Assembly: GCA_934725575.1 (NCBI GenBank)
Contig: CAKVCK010000006.1
Coordinates: 1 to 64,000, forward strand
Origin: an uncultured Bacteroidales bacterium
Lineage (GTDB): Bacteria; Bacteroidota; Bacteroidia; Bacteroidales; UBA932
Reading direction: 5' to 3'
DNA: 64,000 nt
Shown: piece by piece, positions 1 through 8,380 of the stretch
Numbering within the stretch: the stretch's first letter is position 1
How the letters are laid out: every line of letters starts with the position of its first letter
Made by a program: the position numbers and the translations under genes
Notes under the pieces: generated by a model
The model's database searches: none
What the model was told of the DNA's origin: nothing
What the model saw: the letters and a program-made list of their open reading frames with translations, nothing else

Positions 1-37
1 CCCCGACATCGATAAGATGTCGGGGCTCCTTTTTTTA
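1..37 (+). terminator. Rho-independent terminator of an upstream plus-strand gene
   Basis: A perfect 10-bp stem (CCCCGACATC at 1-10 with GATGTCGGGG at 16-25), a 5-nt loop and a run of seven T at 31-37 on the plus strand. The T-run side means it ends a plus-strand gene lying before the window. The stem could also act on the convergent aminotransferase gene. Confidence 0.85.
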
Positions 38-1255
38 CTTTCTCCTGTATTCTTCCAATGCTTTCTCAAGGACTATTAGAGCACGTCCAAGATCCTCTTT
101 TTTGAGAACGTAAGCCATTCTGACCTGGTTCTTGCCGAGGCCAGGAGTGATGTAGAAGCCGGCCGCGGGTGCCATCATCACGGTTTCACCGCTGTAGCCT
201 TCCGGAGTATCAGCGTCCTTGTAGACGAAATCCGTAAGACACCAACTACAGAAGTCCTCTGCGTTTTCCACCGGCAGTGACGCGACAGTGTAGAATGCCC
301 CGTTAGGCATTGGCGAGTGAACCCCCGGAATCCTGTTGAGCCCTTCGATAAAGAAGTCTCGCCTTGTGATGTACTCGTCAAAACAGGCCTTGGAGTAGTC
401 CTCCGTGCCTTCGATCGAGGCTTCAGCGACTATCTGTCCCAAAAGCGGAGGACTCAGCCTTGCCTGACAGAACTTCAGGATTGTCTTCAATGCCCGCTCA
501 TTGTGCGTCACGATCATTCCGATCCGGATTCCGCATTCCGAGTACCTTTTCGACACGGAATCGATGACAATCACGTTATTCTCTATCCCCTCAAGATGCA
601 GTGCGGAGACGTATGGCGTGTCTGAGTAACGGAACTCACGATAGACCTCGTCGGAGAACAGATAAAGATCGTGTTCCAGCACAATGTCCCGGAGCCTGTA
701 GAGCTCTTCCTTGGAGTACAGGTACCCTGTCGGGTTGTTCGGATTCCCGATCAGTATCGCTTTGGTCTTCTCTGTGATCGCTTTCTCGAATTCCTCCACT
801 GACGGTAGCGCAAAACCGTTCTCAATGTGGGAAGTCACGGCTTTCACGGTCACGCCGGCTGTGATGGCGAACGAGATGTAGTTCGCGTATCCTGGTTCGG
901 TGGTGATTATCTCATCACCTGGATTCAGACAGGCGAGGAATGTCAGAAGAAGCGCTTCCGAACCTCCGGCGGTCACGATTATCTCCTTTTCACTGACGTT
1001 GATGCCGAATCTTCTGTAATATCCAGACAACTTTTCCCTGAAGGATCTCAGTCCTTGGCTCGGACTGTATTCCAGTGTCGGTCTGCTGATATGTTTCAAG
1101 GTGTCAAGAGCCTTCTGGGGGGCCGGGAGATCCGGCTGTCCGATGTTCAGGTGATAGACCTTTACCCCTTTTGCTTTCGCGGCGTCAGAAAACGGGGTCA
1201 GTTTCCTGATAGGTGATGCGGGGATCCTTTCCCCACGATTGGAAATCTTTGGCAT
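35..1255 (-). CDS. PLP-dependent aminotransferase, class I/II (aspartate aminotransferase-like)
   Basis: Cytosolic fold-type I aminotransferase of 406 residues, normal for the family. The substrate is probably an aspartate-like or aromatic amino acid, but this cannot be fixed from sequence. The cofactor-binding landmarks are in order: GNPNNPTG near residues 170-177, SDEVYREF with the pyridine-nitrogen Asp near 202, and SVSKRYSECG with the Schiff-base Lys near 236, followed by the phosphate-binding Arg (GIRIG). The frame opens upstream at a TTG (1279), but ATG at 1255 (MPKISNRGERIP) fits the family's N-terminus and is preferred. The gene diverges from the two-component pair at 1329, and its 3' end converges on the terminator at 1-37. 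Confidence 0.9.
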   Translation of the reverse strand: MPKISNRGERIPASPIRKLTPFSDAAKAKGVKVYHLNIGQPDLPAPQKALDTLKHISRPTLEYSPSQGLRSFREKLSGYYRRFGINVSEKEIIVTAGGSEALLLTFLACLNPGDEIITTEPGYANYISFAITAGVTVKAVTSHIENGFALPSVEEFEKAITEKTKAILIGNPNNPTGYLYSKEELYRLRDIVLEHDLYLFSDEVYREFRYSDTPYVSALHLEGIENNVIVIDSVSKRYSECGIRIGMIVTHNERALKTILKFCQARLSPPLLGQIVAEASIEGTEDYSKACFDEYITRRDFFIEGLNRIPGVHSPMPNGAFYTVASLPVENAEDFCSWCLTDFVYKDADTPEGYSGETVMMAPAAGFYITPGLGKNQVRMAYVLKKEDLGRALIVLEKALEEYRRK

Positions 1256-1270
1256 ATTATTAATTATGTG

Positions 1271-1305
1271 TTTGTCCAAATTTAAGAAAAAAGTGGTTAT
1301 CTTAG
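1271..1305 (+). promoter_or_regulatory. Probable Bacteroidota-type promoter for the response regulator
   Basis: TTTG at 1271-1274 and TATCTTAG at 1298-1305 resemble the -33/-7 elements of the phylum. The 23-nt spacer is at the long end and the -7 box has one mismatch (A for T). It would give a leader of about 17 nt before the ATG at 1329. Confidence 0.4.
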
Positions 1306-1328
1306 CAAAGTGAATTCAATTTTTTAAT

Positions 1329-1994
1329 ATGAGTACCCGAATTCTGGTTGTTGACGATGAAGAGGACATCTGCGCGATTCTCAAATTCAATCTTTCCAAG
1401 GAAGGTTACGAGGTCGTGACCGCCAATTCCGCTGAGGAGGCGCTGACGCTTGACATCGCGTCATTTGATCTGCTTCTTCTGGATGTTATGATGGGCGGAA
1501 TGTCCGGCTTTGAGCTGACCGGGAAGCTGAAGACCGATCCAAAGACCGCCGGGGTTCCCGTGATATTCATAACGGCGCGTGACACAGAGGATGACGCTGT
1601 CGAAGGGCTCGACCTGGGGGCGGACGACTACATCTCCAAGCCTTTTTCGATAAGGGAGGTGATTTCCCGGGTAAAGGCCGTGCTGAGGCGCACAGCCACG
1701 AAGGCTGATTCCTGCGTGGGCATATTCATAGATGATGAGAAAAAGGTTGTGACGGTGGACGGTGCCGCTGTGGCGCTGACCAGGATTGAATATGAGATAT
1801 TCAAGCTCCTGTTCACCAACAAGGGGAAGGTTTTCCCGCGCGAGGATATTCTTTCAAAGGTTTGGCCTGACGATGTGATCGTCACCGACAGGACAGTGGA
1901 TGTCAACATTACCCGCCTGCGCAAAAAAATCGGTGAATATGGGAACAGGATAGTCTCGCGCCACGGGTTCGGTTATCTTTACGAGGAACAATGA
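1329..1994 (+). CDS. DNA-binding response regulator, OmpR/PhoB family
   Basis: Cytosolic transcription factor of 221 residues. The receiver domain spans about residues 4-118, with the acidic pocket at Asp10/Glu11, phospho-acceptor Asp52 (LLLDVMM), the switch Thr near 82 and Lys104 (SKPF). A winged-helix DNA-binding domain follows (about 125-220, ending with the typical R-x-GFGYLYE hairpin). Its stop overlaps the next gene's start by 4 nt (ATGA), so it is translationally coupled to the histidine kinase at 1991. The pair resembles PhoB-PhoR of Bacteroidales. A phosphate role is plausible because a Pit-type transporter lies 6 kb away, but it is not proven. Confidence 0.92.
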   Translation: MSTRILVVDDEEDICAILKFNLSKEGYEVVTANSAEEALTLDIASFDLLLLDVMMGGMSGFELTGKLKTDPKTAGVPVIFITARDTEDDAVEGLDLGADDYISKPFSIREVISRVKAVLRRTATKADSCVGIFIDDEKKVVTVDGAAVALTRIEYEIFKLLFTNKGKVFPREDILSKVWPDDVIVTDRTVDVNITRLRKKIGEYGNRIVSRHGFGYLYEEQ

Positions 1995-2821
1995 TGATAC
2001 TGCTGTCCATAGTCATTCTTCTGCTTGTCCTTGCGTTGGTCACGATGCGCGGACGGTATATTCATCTAAAGGAGTCGATCGAGAAGGGCAAGGTGAGTAT
2101 GTATGACAAACTGCGTGACAGTGAGGAGGATAAGGCCCGCTTGAAGAGGCAGTTGACGCAGAATGTGGCCCACGAGCTGAAGACTCCGGTAAGCAGCATC
2201 CAGGGCTATCTTGAGACGATAGTGTCCAATCCGGACATAGATGCTCAGACGAAGGACCAGTTCATACAGCGCTGCTATGCCCAAAGCCGCCGCCTGTCCA
2301 GCCTCCTCGCGGACATATTAACTCTTAACAAACTCGATGACGCTCCTCAGGGCTATGAGTTTGAATCGGTGAATATCCCCGATCTGCTTCAATCCATCCG
2401 GCGGGACGTGTCAATGCAGATGGAGGCTAACCACGTGACATTCAGGAGTTTGGTGGAGCCTGGAGTGGAGGTGAACGGCAATCCTTCTCTCCTGTATTCA
2501 ATATTCAGAAACCTGACTGACAATTCAATAGCGTACGGTGGGGAAGAGGTGACAATCACCGTGCAGGTCCTGTCGGAAAGCACGGATTTCTACACCTTCA
2601 GCTTTTCTGACAATGGCCCCGGTGTCGCACCCGAACATATTCCTCATCTGTTTGAAAGATTCTACCGCATAGACAAGGGACGCTCACGCAAGATGGGCGG
2701 AACCGGACTGGGGCTCGCCATCGTAAAGAATTCTGTGCTGCTTCATCGTGGCGCCATTTCTGTCCGATTGGGCATCGCCGGAGGGTTGGAGTTCATATTC
2801 ACATTACCTAAGGCGGCATAA
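1991..2821 (+). CDS. Sensor histidine kinase, PhoR-like, with minimal sensor region
   Basis: Membrane histidine kinase of 276 residues, partner of the preceding regulator. One N-terminal membrane segment (about residues 2-20) is followed by a short linker, a HisKA helix with the phospho-accepting His61 (NVAHELKTP), then an HATPase_c domain with N-box (NLTDNS, 174-179), DNGPG (207-211), the FERFYR F-box and GGTGLGLA (236-243). There is no periplasmic, PAS or HAMP region, so it is much shorter than Escherichia coli PhoR and must sense through the membrane segment or a partner protein. ATG at 1991 overlaps the regulator's stop; ATG at 1994 is equally possible. Confidence 0.9.
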   Translation: MMILLSIVILLLVLALVTMRGRYIHLKESIEKGKVSMYDKLRDSEEDKARLKRQLTQNVAHELKTPVSSIQGYLETIVSNPDIDAQTKDQFIQRCYAQSRRLSSLLADILTLNKLDDAPQGYEFESVNIPDLLQSIRRDVSMQMEANHVTFRSLVEPGVEVNGNPSLLYSIFRNLTDNSIAYGGEEVTITVQVLSESTDFYTFSFSDNGPGVAPEHIPHLFERFYRIDKGRSRKMGGTGLGLAIVKNSVLLHRGAISVRLGIAGGLEFIFTLPKAA

Positions 2822-2957
2822 CTTCCTGTCTGCGAAGCGACAGAACCTTCAGACGGTCCGTTTGGGCTGGCCTGGATACCGATTGGATGAATAATTTTTT
2901 TTGTGAATATCCGACATCGGTTTGTGATTGTAAGCAATAATGACTATCTTGCGACAG

Positions 2958-2965
2958 TATTTTTG
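2958..2965 (+). promoter_or_regulatory. Possible -7 element for the first repeat lipoprotein
   Basis: TATTTTTG matches TAnnTTTG, 58 nt before the ATG at 3024. I see no TTTG at the proper distance upstream, so this is only half a promoter. The rest of the 2822-3023 gap holds nothing else I recognise. Confidence 0.3.
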
Positions 2966-2997
2966 CTGAGACCTTATTTGAAATTTATTTTATAACC

Positions 2998-3031
2998 GGC
3001 GAAAGCCACTAAAACCCAATTTTATGAAAAG
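2998..3031 (+). repeat. Leader repeat shared by the two repeat lipoproteins, copy 1
   Basis: The 34 nt ending in the first codons (from GGCGAAAGCCACT through ATGAAAAG) recur at 6245-6278 with only two differences. The conserved leader contains GGC-GAAA-GCC, a 3-bp stem closing a GAAA tetraloop. It is either duplicated sequence or a kept translation-control element. Confidence 0.75.
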
Positions 3032-4832
3032 AATCCTAATCACTCTTGCCGCCTGCACGATGATGGCAGCGGTTGTTTCGTGTGAGTATGACTCACCGGA
3101 CATCAGATTCCAACAGACGACAACTGTGACGAATGACTACAGCGAGGTCGTGAAAGCCCTCAGAGACCACACCACTACCTTCAAGGAAAAGATGAACCTT
3201 CTTGAGGAGGTCTTGAAGAGCCAGACTTACACTCTGTCACAGAAAATGGATTTTCTTAACGAGGCTCTTAAGAACCAGACAATCACCCTTTCCCAAAAGA
3301 TGGAACTTCTGACCAAGGCCTATGAGAACGGCGTTCTTAAGTACGAGGAAATGACCGGCAAACTTATAGACGAGATCAAGTCAATGAATACAACCACGGC
3401 AGAGAAGCTCGATGCTGTCAAGAAGGCCATCGAGACCCAGACCTCCGACCTCAGCGCCAAACTTGATTTGATAGAGAAGGCTCTCGCGCTGATCGAGAAG
3501 ACCGCCGGAGAGGGCTTTGACTCCAACGCTAAGGCTATCGGACTTGTGAAGGCGGCGATCGAGTCACTGACCGGTTCGATGGAGGAGAAACTCGCCGCGA
3601 TAGAGTCCGCCGTCAAGAGCCAGACAACGGAACTCAGTGCGAAACTTGTCATTGTCGAGGCTGCCATCGAGTCCGGTTTCGCCGATAACAAAAAGGCCCT
3701 TGAGCTTGTGAAGGATGCCATCGGATCTCTTGAAGGGACGGTTGAGACGAAACTGGAATCCATCAGGAAAGCGATTGCCAGACAGACGAAGAAGCTGGGG
3801 CAGAAGATGGCTCTCATCGAAGCAGCGGTGACGGAAGGCTTTATCAAGAACGCCGAGGCGATAGATCTCGTCAAAGATGCGGTCGATGCTCTTGAAGGCA
3901 CTGTTGAAGAGAAACTTGCCGCTATCAACGAGACGATAGGCAGCCAGACAAACACACTGTCCGAGAAACTGGCGGCGATCGAGGGCGCGATCCAAAGCGG
4001 CCTTGTCGGAGAGGACAGCACGCTCGGCCTTGTGAAGAAGGCGATTGATGCCTTGAACGCGACGGCGGGAACGGCCAATGACAAGCTGGATGCGATCAGT
4101 GAGGCGGTTAATTCCCAGCTTTCCAGCCTTACCACGAAAATGGACGCAATCCGTGAGGCGTTGGAACAGGGGCTGATTGATGTGACCCAGAAGCAGGATT
4201 TGATCCTGGCCGCGCTCAACAGTACATCAACATACCATTTCACTAAAGACGAACTTCTTGAGGTTGGTGACGATTACTTGATGGTTGACGCCGATTTCTG
4301 GAATGCCAATCACGAGAACTATGAGATGGTAAGGGCACTTAAGGAGTTGATTCCACTCTCTTTGCCGCATAGATATAAGTTTTATTGGGAACAAGCTTCT
4401 GGTAGGTACGCATTCTCGGACTCCGAGACCACAAGTTTTTATGGGCCTCTTTGGTCTAAGGATGGAATTATGTATGCTATCCTTGGAACGAGTGAATTGA
4501 TTCTTGCCATTGATATTCAGCCAGGTTACACTGCTCCGTGGTATACCTCTATAGATGGTCATATATGTTATTATATGAAAAAAGTCTATAAAAGCGCTTA
4601 TTACAATTTCCGCGTGCAAATAGGTAGTAGAGCAGCTGGTAAGAATATTAAGATGAAGGAGCCTCTTGGTAAGAGGGATACATTCAGGATTGCATCAGAT
4701 GAAATTTATTTAGAGCATTGGACAGAAGCGATCAAAGCCTCAACCGGAGTTTGGGGATTCAGTGGATTGAAATATAATCCGTATTCTTACCCGGATAATT
4801 CCGTTCAGTTTATAATAGTCGAAGATAATTAA
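3024..4832 (+). CDS. Coiled-coil repeat lipoprotein, copy A
   Basis: Predicted surface or periplasmic lipoprotein of 602 residues with no family I recognise. The signal peptide ends in a lipobox with Cys20 (AVVSC). Residues about 40-90 carry 18-residue units (QT-x-TLSQKM...). From about residue 135 come four longer units of 54-61 residues that start with QT-xx-L-xx-K and contain GF-xx-N-xx-A-x-xLVK and SLEGT/EEKL; they should form long amphipathic helices or coiled coils. The last 190 residues are a different, probably globular domain with AT-richer codons. It shares its leader, signal peptide and repeats with the gene at 6271 and is 15 nt upstream of an OmpA-family gene, suggesting one transcript and one envelope complex. 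Confidence 0.75.
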   Translation: MKRILITLAACTMMAAVVSCEYDSPDIRFQQTTTVTNDYSEVVKALRDHTTTFKEKMNLLEEVLKSQTYTLSQKMDFLNEALKNQTITLSQKMELLTKAYENGVLKYEEMTGKLIDEIKSMNTTTAEKLDAVKKAIETQTSDLSAKLDLIEKALALIEKTAGEGFDSNAKAIGLVKAAIESLTGSMEEKLAAIESAVKSQTTELSAKLVIVEAAIESGFADNKKALELVKDAIGSLEGTVETKLESIRKAIARQTKKLGQKMALIEAAVTEGFIKNAEAIDLVKDAVDALEGTVEEKLAAINETIGSQTNTLSEKLAAIEGAIQSGLVGEDSTLGLVKKAIDALNATAGTANDKLDAISEAVNSQLSSLTTKMDAIREALEQGLIDVTQKQDLILAALNSTSTYHFTKDELLEVGDDYLMVDADFWNANHENYEMVRALKELIPLSLPHRYKFYWEQASGRYAFSDSETTSFYGPLWSKDGIMYAILGTSELILAIDIQPGYTAPWYTSIDGHICYYMKKVYKSAYYNFRVQIGSRAAGKNIKMKEPLGKRDTFRIASDEIYLEHWTEAIKASTGVWGFSGLKYNPYSYPDNSVQFIIVEDN

Positions 4833-4847
4833 TACCATTCGCTCCTT

Positions 4848-6146
4848 ATGAAAAGATATTTGGCAATCATAATATTGGCGTTGTCCTCAGGCCTTTTGGC
4901 CGACATCGGGGCGCAGGAGCGGGGAAGCGCGGCCTACCATACCTCCACCTGGAGCCTATATGCGGAGGGAGGTGCCACGATGGTGCACGGGCTGGGAATG
5001 TCAAGCGTGGACGCTGCGCCTGGAATGAATATATTCCCGGAGATCGGGGCCGGTGTCTCGTTTAACATCCGCCCGTGGATCAGGCTTGGGGTGAACTATG
5101 ATTTCTCCAAGTATGCCCGTGAGCAGAGATTCTCCGAGTTCCAGCCATTGGAAATTCCCGCCGGTGAGGGAACGCTTTCCGAGCAATACGGCGGCCTTGT
5201 ATATTCGAAGATGTGGACTCATTATCACGCGGCTGACGCTACCGTCGAGTTCAATTTGATGGAGCTTTGGAGGAATCGCAAGGACAAGCGTTTCAACCTT
5301 TATGCGGGAGCCGGTTTCGGCTGGCTTTTCGCCAAGGGGAACACCTATGATATCTCAATGGGACACGAGCGTTGGAGCGAGTCATATAAGGAAACGATAA
5401 ACACTTGGCTGAACGCCGTGAACACCAGTCATAAATATGATGTCGGCTATGTTCCGATGCTGTTGTCCGCCGAGTTTGACATCAGTCCCGTGGTGACGGT
5501 AGGCCTGCAAGGCAACTACAAACGGCTTCTCAGTTGCGACAACGCTCCAAAGGGAATCGGTACCGCTTCAGTGGTCTTGAGACTGAATATTCTTGGATCG
5601 AAATCCGGCTACAAGAGCACCGGACGCAAGTTGCGTGAGTCCGAGCTTGCTTTGGCCGCGATGACTGTGGCTAGCGCTGCCGCGAAGGCGGACTGTGAGG
5701 CATCAGGCAAGGCCAAGGATGAGGCCCTCGCTTCTGCTATGAGTGAGAACGCTTCGCTTAAAGAGCAGGTGGAGACTCTTGGAAAAGAGAACGCTGAGCT
5801 TAAGGCACGCCGCACGAATGAGGCTCTTGAGAAACTTACCGTACAGTTCTCCAATGACAGTTTCAAACTCAGCGCGGCCGCGAAGGCTGACCTTGACGCT
5901 TTCGCTGAACGTATGAAGGCCTTGAATGAAACCGAACTGGTTGTTGTAGGTGAGGCTTCCGCTACAGGTGCCAGCGGACATAACCTGAGGCTCAGCGAAT
6001 TGCGTATCGAGACAGTGCTTGACTATCTGCGGAAGCAGGGAGTTGATTGCAGCCGCGCTTTCCGCCAGCCTCTTGGAGATTCCGGCAAGGACGCTTCCGA
6101 CGCAGCCCGCCGCGCGACAATCCTTGTTGTCTCCCGTGGAGAGTAA
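4848..6146 (+). CDS. OmpA-family outer membrane protein (beta-barrel plus peptidoglycan-binding domain)
   Basis: Outer-membrane protein of 432 residues. A signal peptide (about residues 1-23, ending GAQ) is followed by an aromatic-rich barrel region of about 240 residues, an Ala/Glu/Lys-rich helical linker (about 255-325) and a C-terminal OmpA-like domain. That domain shows the N-x-x-LS-x-x-R...V-x-x-YL-x-x-xG pattern (NLRLSELRIETVLDYLRKQG), which normally binds diaminopimelate in peptidoglycan; the Asp of the usual TD-x-x-G motif is replaced. It probably tethers the outer membrane to the wall. It sits between two paralogous repeat lipoproteins, and remains of a second copy of its 3' end seem to lie after the second lipoprotein (8221-8245). 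Confidence 0.8.
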   Translation: MKRYLAIIILALSSGLLADIGAQERGSAAYHTSTWSLYAEGGATMVHGLGMSSVDAAPGMNIFPEIGAGVSFNIRPWIRLGVNYDFSKYAREQRFSEFQPLEIPAGEGTLSEQYGGLVYSKMWTHYHAADATVEFNLMELWRNRKDKRFNLYAGAGFGWLFAKGNTYDISMGHERWSESYKETINTWLNAVNTSHKYDVGYVPMLLSAEFDISPVVTVGLQGNYKRLLSCDNAPKGIGTASVVLRLNILGSKSGYKSTGRKLRESELALAAMTVASAAAKADCEASGKAKDEALASAMSENASLKEQVETLGKENAELKARRTNEALEKLTVQFSNDSFKLSAAAKADLDAFAERMKALNETELVVVGEASATGASGHNLRLSELRIETVLDYLRKQGVDCSRAFRQPLGDSGKDASDAARRATILVVSRGE

Positions 6147-6167
6147 ATGACGGATAATTAACCTGTT

Positions 6168-6212
6168 GAATGAGTATGCTCCCATCTGTCACAGATAGGA
6201 GTATATTCATTC
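6168..6212. terminator. Long hairpin after the OmpA-family gene
   Basis: A 22-nt arm (6168-6189) pairs with 6191-6212 almost without interruption, with differences absorbed by G-U pairs. It lies 22 nt after the OmpA stop and before the second lipoprotein, so it may end or attenuate transcription between them. There is no clean T-run, only an AT-rich stretch. Confidence 0.55.
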
Positions 6213-6244
6213 GATATTATTGATAATATTCATTTTTATTAATA

Positions 6245-6278
6245 GGCGAAAGCCACTGAAACCCGATTTTATGAAAAG
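6245..6278 (+). repeat. Leader repeat shared by the two repeat lipoproteins, copy 2
   Basis: Near-identical to 2998-3031 (two substitutions) and ending in the ATGAAAAG start of the lipoprotein. It decides the start codon of the gene at 6271. Confidence 0.75.
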
Positions 6279-8208
6279 ATTTCTTCTAACCCTATCCCTC
6301 TGCTCGCTGGTGGCGGCGGTTGTTTCGTGTGAGTATTACTCCCCGGACATCAGATTTGAACAGACGATCACGAATGACTACACTGAGATTGTCAAGGCTT
6401 TGCAGGATCAGACAATGAGTATTTCAAAGAGGTTGGAGCTTTTGGAGGATGCTATGAAGAGCCAGACAATGACCGTCTCTGAGAAGATGAATCTTCTTGA
6501 CGCGGCCTTGAAAAACCTGACTATGACTCTTTCCCAAAAGATGGAGCTTCTGGCAAAGGCGTATGAGAACGGTGTCCTCAAGTACGAAGAGATGACAGGG
6601 AAGCTCATCGATGAGATAAGGTCGATGAATGCGACTACAACAGAAAAACTTGAGGCGCTCAAGGGGGCGGTTGAGGCGCAGACATCGGATCTTGTGACCA
6701 AACTGGACCTCATAGAGAAGGCTCTCTCCCTCATAGCCGAGAAGGCGGAGGACGGATTCGACAGAAACGCCGAGGCCATAGGTCTTGTGAAGGCCGCGGT
6801 CGAGTCGTTGACCGGTTCGATGGAGGAGAAGCTTGCGGCGATAGAGTCCGCCATCAAGATCCAGACGACGGAACTGGGCTCGAAGATGTCTCTCATCGAA
6901 GCTGCCGTCAGTGCAGGCTTTGCTGACAATGCGAAGGCCATAGGGCTTGTGAAGGCCGCGGTCAACTCTCTGGAAGGGACTATCGAGGAGAAACTGACGG
7001 CTGTCCGTAAGGCTATCCGTAATCAGACGGTGACCCTGTCAGGCAAACTGGAACTGATCGATGCGACGCTCAAGGCGGGGTTTGCTGACAATGTGGCCGC
7101 GATAGGTCTTGTGGAGGATGCCATCGGATCCCTTGAGGGCACGGTGGAGACGAAACTGGATGCGGTCAAGAGGGCTGTCAACAGGCAGACAAAGGAATTG
7201 GGGCAGAAGATGAACCTGATCAGGGCGGCGGTAAGGAACGGCTTTGTCAAGAACGCCGAGGCAATTGATCTCGTGAAACAGGCTGTCGAGTCTCTCGAAG
7301 GGGCAATGGATGAGAAACTTGACGCGATCAACAAGGCGGTGGGCGACCAGACTTGCGCGTTGTCTGAAAAACTGGCGGCGATCGAGGGCGCTATCCAAGG
7401 CGGCCTTGTCGGAGAGGACAGCACGCTCGGCCTTGTGAAGAAGGCGATAGACGCCTTGAACGCGACGGCCGGCACGGCCAACGACAAACTGGACGCTATA
7501 AAAGATGCGATAGATTCTCCTATGTCAGGGCTTAACGTGAAGTTGGATGCGATAAAGGAGGCCGTGGCAAAGGGCTTGGCAAGTGTGACCGAGAAGCAGG
7601 ATTTGATTCTGGCCGCGCTTAACAGTGAATCCTCTCATAATTTCACAGAAGACGAACTGATTGAGGTCGGGAATGACCATCTGTATGTGGACGCTTATTT
7701 CTGGAAGAATCATGCACAGGATGATTACGAAATAAATAAAGTGCTTAAAAAAATGCTCCCGCTCTGTTTCCCGGGCTCCTTTGAATTTGTCTATCGAAAG
7801 GATGGCGTTGACTATCCTCTTTCCGGGAACAAGGAGGGAAGTTCTTTCGGAAGGTTATATAATAAAAATTCTCATCCGAGTATAGATCCGCTGGATGAAT
7901 TGATTCTGGCGGTGTCGTTGCGTGAAGATGGGAAACCTAACGTTTCGCCACTCAACGGGCATGATTGTTATTGCCTTCAAAAGGTGTATAAGGATGCGTG
8001 GTATGACTTTGGGGTAGCAAAAGGGGGAATGGCCAAAGATAAGGAGCTGAAGTGTATTGTTCCGGCCAGCAAGGACGACTCATTCGGAAGGCAGAACAGT
8101 ACCGAGATACGTTATTCTGTCAGGCTCAAGGCGGAAAAGAAAGATGGTGTTTTCGGTTTCCGAGGTCTGCCGACCAAAAACTACATACTTGTCTTTGCCG
8201 ACAAGTAA
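6271..8208 (+). CDS. Coiled-coil repeat lipoprotein, copy B
   Basis: Paralogue of the lipoprotein at 3024: 645 residues, signal peptide with lipobox Cys20 (AVVSC), 18-residue units near the N-terminus and then five long units of 54-61 residues, one more than copy A. Parts of the repeats are nearly identical at DNA level between the copies (compare 3973-4095 with 7377-7500). The C-terminal domain of about 190 residues is clearly homologous but much more diverged. The frame continues upstream to a TTG at 6220; ATG at 6271 is preferred because the leader and N-terminus match copy A exactly. No OmpA gene follows it, unlike copy A. Function unknown; probably a surface or periplasmic fibre-like protein. 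Confidence 0.75.
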   Translation: MKRFLLTLSLCSLVAAVVSCEYYSPDIRFEQTITNDYTEIVKALQDQTMSISKRLELLEDAMKSQTMTVSEKMNLLDAALKNLTMTLSQKMELLAKAYENGVLKYEEMTGKLIDEIRSMNATTTEKLEALKGAVEAQTSDLVTKLDLIEKALSLIAEKAEDGFDRNAEAIGLVKAAVESLTGSMEEKLAAIESAIKIQTTELGSKMSLIEAAVSAGFADNAKAIGLVKAAVNSLEGTIEEKLTAVRKAIRNQTVTLSGKLELIDATLKAGFADNVAAIGLVEDAIGSLEGTVETKLDAVKRAVNRQTKELGQKMNLIRAAVRNGFVKNAEAIDLVKQAVESLEGAMDEKLDAINKAVGDQTCALSEKLAAIEGAIQGGLVGEDSTLGLVKKAIDALNATAGTANDKLDAIKDAIDSPMSGLNVKLDAIKEAVAKGLASVTEKQDLILAALNSESSHNFTEDELIEVGNDHLYVDAYFWKNHAQDDYEINKVLKKMLPLCFPGSFEFVYRKDGVDYPLSGNKEGSSFGRLYNKNSHPSIDPLDELILAVSLREDGKPNVSPLNGHDCYCLQKVYKDAWYDFGVAKGGMAKDKELKCIVPASKDDSFGRQNSTEIRYSVRLKAEKKDGVFGFRGLPTKNYILVFADK

Positions 8209-8220
8209 AAGTAATAATCC

Positions 8221-8245
8221 TCATCGTGGAGAGTAAATAACAGAT
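8221..8245 (+). pseudogene. Possible vestige of a second OmpA-gene 3' end
   Basis: CGTGGAGAGTAAAT-x-AC-x-GATA here matches the last codons and stop region of the OmpA-family gene (6136-6158), and both are followed by a terminator-like hairpin. This suggests that the duplicated unit once included an OmpA gene that was then deleted. The match is short, so chance or a shared repeat is possible. Confidence 0.35.
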
Positions 8246-8263
8246 ACTAAACGCACTAAATGG

Positions 8264-8296
8264 ATGTCCTCCTACCCGTTATGGGTAGGAGGACAT
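8264..8296. terminator. Hairpin terminator, shared-loop family
   Basis: A perfect 14-bp stem (ATGTCCTCCTACCC at 8264-8277 with 8283-8296) and a GTTAT loop, after the second repeat lipoprotein. The stem and loop resemble those at 29370-29408 and 32339-32377. Confidence 0.75.
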
Positions 8297-8340
8297 TAGT
8301 TTAATATTATGATATTCAGATGATTGTCTTCCACGGCGAA

Positions 8341-8377
8341 ACAGTGGTATGCTGGTGTAGTGCCACCATACCACTGT
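8341..8377. terminator. Hairpin at the 3' end of the phosphate transporter gene
   Basis: ACAGTGGTATG (8341-8351) pairs with CATACCACTGT (8367-8377), 3 nt beyond the stop of the minus-strand gene that ends at 8381. A short T-rich stretch follows on the minus strand. Together with 8264-8296 it separates two convergent genes. Confidence 0.6.
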
Positions 8378-8380
8378 TCC

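Noticed and set aside
1255..1279. TTG start at 1279 for the aminotransferase, and similar TTG/GTG extensions at 6220, 23197, 30589, 33886, 37384 and 38535
   Set aside because: In each case a downstream ATG begins at the family's N-terminus or a proper signal peptide, and several extensions cross upstream genes or leaders.
3320..4243. A 307-codon minus-strand open frame across the repeats of lipoprotein A (and 6408-6965, 7023-7487 in copy B)
   Set aside because: It is the complement of strongly coding, repetitive helical sequence. The products are Ser/Ala-rich mirror images with no start context or homology.
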